Assembly: GCA_023410905.1 (NCBI GenBank)
Contig: JAEYPL010000135.1
Location: 1-7,930, forward strand
Origin: Pseudomonadota bacterium
GTDB lineage: Bacteria; Pseudomonadota; Alphaproteobacteria; Rhizobiales; Hyphomicrobiaceae
Length of the DNA stretch: 7,930 nucleotides
Reading direction: 5' to 3'
The position numbers and the translations under genes were made by a program. Of this stretch, positions 6,769 to 7,930 are shown in pieces. The notes beneath the pieces were generated by a model. It saw only the letters and a list, made by a program, of their open reading frames with translations, was not told the DNA's origin and searched no databases. The stretch's first letter is position 1. Each line of letters starts with the position of its first letter.

Positions 6769-7812
6769 TCAGCCTTTGGCTTTCTTCGTGCCGCGCACGG
6801 CGAGGATGACCTCAGCCATGATCGAGACGGCGATCTCGGCCGGCGTCTGGGCGCCGATGTCGAGGCCGATGGGCGACTTGATGCGAGCGAGTTCTTCCTC
6901 GGTGATGCCCGCTGCAAGCAGGCGCTCGCGGCGCTTGGCATGATTGCGCGATGAGCCGAGCGCGGAGACATAGAGGCAATTCGCCTTGACCGCGAGCTTC
7001 AGCGCCTCGTCGTCGATATGCGCGACGTGCGCGAGTGTCAGCACGGCCGTGTAGGGATCGAGGCCGAGCTTCGGCAGTGCATCCTGCGGCCACTCGGCAA
7101 TGAGTTTGGCATCGGCCGCACCGAAGCGCGCGGGATCGGCGAAGGCCGTGCGTGGGTCGACGACGATGATCTCGTAGCCGGAAAGTGCCGCGAGCTGGGC
7201 CAACACTTGCGCGATGTGCGTTGCGCCGATCGCGATGATGCGCGCCGGCGGCACGAGCGCATGCACGAACACGTCGCCGTCGGGGCTTTCAATGAGCTGG
7301 CTCTTCGCCGTGCGGAAGCGGTTGGCGACGTCCTCGGGCAGATTGGCGTCGCCGCGCTCGTAGATGGTGCGCGAGGCATCGTCGAGCTTCGTCTTGATGA
7401 CGAGACCATGCCGGCTCGTGCGTGCTGCGATTGCGCGATCGAGCAGGACGTCGCCGCCGTTGTCCTTGCCGAGCCGCTCGACGAGCACGCGCACTTGTCC
7501 GCCGCACGGGAGGCCGGCGCGCCAGGCCGTTTCGTCGGCGACGCCGAAGGTGAGTGTGCGCGGCTTGCCGTCTTCGATCGCTTCGCCGCCCTCGATGATC
7601 ACGTCGCCTTCGATGCAGCCGCCGGAGACGGAGCCCTGGAAGTTGCCGTCGGCCGATATGGCCATCTGACCGCCGACCGGTACGGGGGCAGAGCCCCAGG
7701 TGTCGATCACGGTCGCGATGGCGACTTTGCCGTCGCGTGAGAGCCAATCGCGGGCAGCACCGAGCACGTCGATGGCGGCGGCATTGGGCGTTCGCGGCTG
7801 AAGTTCGGTCAT
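6769..7812 (-). CDS. XdhC/CoxI-family protein (molybdenum hydroxylase maturation)
   Basis: The 347-residue protein shows the two-domain XdhC/CoxI layout. The N-terminal domain has TWGSAPVPVGGQM (38-50), GSVSGGCIEGDV with Cys66, and GLPCGGQVRVLVE with Cys103, the conserved cysteines of the family. The C-terminal domain begins with a Rossmann-type ARIIAIGATHIAQVLAQLA (190-208) and ends with ALGSSRNHAKRRERLL and IGLDIGAQTPAEIAVSIMAEVI. XdhC binds molybdenum cofactor, helps its sulfuration and delivers it to xanthine dehydrogenase-type enzymes; other members serve CO dehydrogenase or nicotine and aldehyde oxidases. No molybdenum hydroxylase subunit lies in the window, so the client is unknown and may sit beyond the right edge. 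The start at 7812 is fixed by GAGAGGA at 7824-7818. The longer reading frame upstream merely translates a palindromic repeat (peptide PLTPALSPLREWGEGE) and is not protein. Confidence 0.9.
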   Translation of the reverse strand: MTELQPRTPNAAAIDVLGAARDWLSRDGKVAIATVIDTWGSAPVPVGGQMAISADGNFQGSVSGGCIEGDVIIEGGEAIEDGKPRTLTFGVADETAWRAGLPCGGQVRVLVERLGKDNGGDVLLDRAIAARTSRHGLVIKTKLDDASRTIYERGDANLPEDVANRFRTAKSQLIESPDGDVFVHALVPPARIIAIGATHIAQVLAQLAALSGYEIIVVDPRTAFADPARFGAADAKLIAEWPQDALPKLGLDPYTAVLTLAHVAHIDDEALKLAVKANCLYVSALGSSRNHAKRRERLLAAGITEEELARIKSPIGLDIGAQTPAEIAVSIMAEVILAVRGTKKAKG

Positions 7813-7817
7813 TGCGA

Positions 7818-7824
7818 TCCTCTC
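7818..7824 (-). promoter_or_regulatory. Ribosome-binding site of the xdhC-like gene
   Basis: GAGAGGA on the minus strand, 5 bases before the ATG at 7812. It lies only 4 bases from the foot of the repeat hairpin, so hairpin folding could influence access by the ribosome. Confidence 0.75.
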
Positions 7825-7828
7825 TTCT

Positions 7829-7877
7829 CCCTCTCCCCATTCCCTCAATGGGGAGAGGGCCGGGGTGAGGGGCGGCC
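7829..7877 (-). repeat. Palindromic intergenic repeat, copy C
   Basis: Read on the minus strand it is GGCCGCCCCTCACCCCGGCC followed by a perfect 13-bp stem: 7829-7841 pairs with 7847-7859 around the 5-base loop CCCTC. It matches copy B in the tail and in the CCCTCTCCCC arm and differs in the three-base linker and the loop. It is the most regular hairpin in the window and lies within the 5' leader of the xdhC-like gene. Confidence 0.85.
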
Positions 7878-7898
7878 ACACGACGAACGTGGATGCTT

Positions 7899-7930
7899 GC
7901 CGCGGCCCCCCCCCCCAGCCCCCCACCCCC
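7899..7930. repeat. Probable second half of the right-hand repeat pair, degraded at the sequence end
   Basis: GCCGCGGCC at 7899-7907 begins where the partner of copy C is expected from the A/B pair, after a 22-base spacer. It then passes into C runs (C11 at 7906-7916, C6 at 7919-7924, C5 at 7926-7930) broken only by AG and A. It looks like the expected CCCCTCACCC...CCCTCTCCCC with its other bases lost or miscalled, consistent with a poor-quality contig end. The sequence here should not be trusted. Confidence 0.5.

Noticed and set aside
6702..6971. N-terminal extension of the permease by 90 residues
   Set aside because: The extension is arginine/serine-rich, overlaps the end of xdhC out of frame, and has no membrane or targeting character.
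7018..7740. Plus-strand open frame of 240 codons
   Set aside because: It is antisense to the xdhC-like gene and shows no family motif or ribosome-binding site.
7813..7926. N-terminal extension of the XdhC-like protein by 38 residues
   Set aside because: It translates the palindromic repeat and the suspect C runs; the ATG at 7812 has a good ribosome-binding site and fits family length.

Overview
The window is high-GC DNA with the gene content and order of an alphaproteobacterium, most likely of the Hyphomicrobiales (Rhizobiales). The main reason is the block hemC-hemD-(Mic60/COG4223-type membrane protein) on the minus strand with tsaD diverging from hemC, an arrangement I know from that group. 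No rRNA, tRNA, CRISPR array, integrase or transposase gene was seen.

Left part (1-2599, minus strand): hemC (2599 to 1637) and hemD (1637 to 891) overlap by one base and encode two consecutive steps of tetrapyrrole synthesis. They are followed after a 97-bp gap by a Mic60/mitofilin-like protein that runs off the left edge. Its N-terminus is a proline/alanine-rich tail, one membrane segment and the start of a coiled coil.

Middle (2600-4028): tsaD, for the t6A tRNA modification, diverges from hemC over a very short gap and runs on the plus strand. It is followed by about 250 bp of non-coding DNA that holds a head-to-head pair of palindromic repeats, lying between the convergent tsaD and thiolase genes.

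Right part (4029-7812, minus strand): a possible transcription unit, in the order of transcription, of an XdhC-family molybdoenzyme maturation protein, an SLC13/DASS-like multi-pass permease, and a PcaF/PaaJ-type thiolase. Gaps are about 67-69 bp, one of which holds a perfect 14-bp palindrome in front of the thiolase. Molybdenum hydroxylases, organic-anion uptake and acyl-CoA thiolysis together would suit breakdown of an aromatic or organic acid, but the substrate cannot be read from the sequence.

Right edge (7813-7930): a second copy of the same repeat family sits directly upstream of the xdhC ribosome-binding site. The last 25 bases degrade into C homopolymers, which looks like a low-quality contig end rather than real sequence.

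I see no clearly new multi-gene system here. The points most worth a second look are the composite palindromic repeats, the palindrome before the thiolase, a possible coupled mini-ORF before the permease, and the permease itself, which lacks the usual SNT signature.
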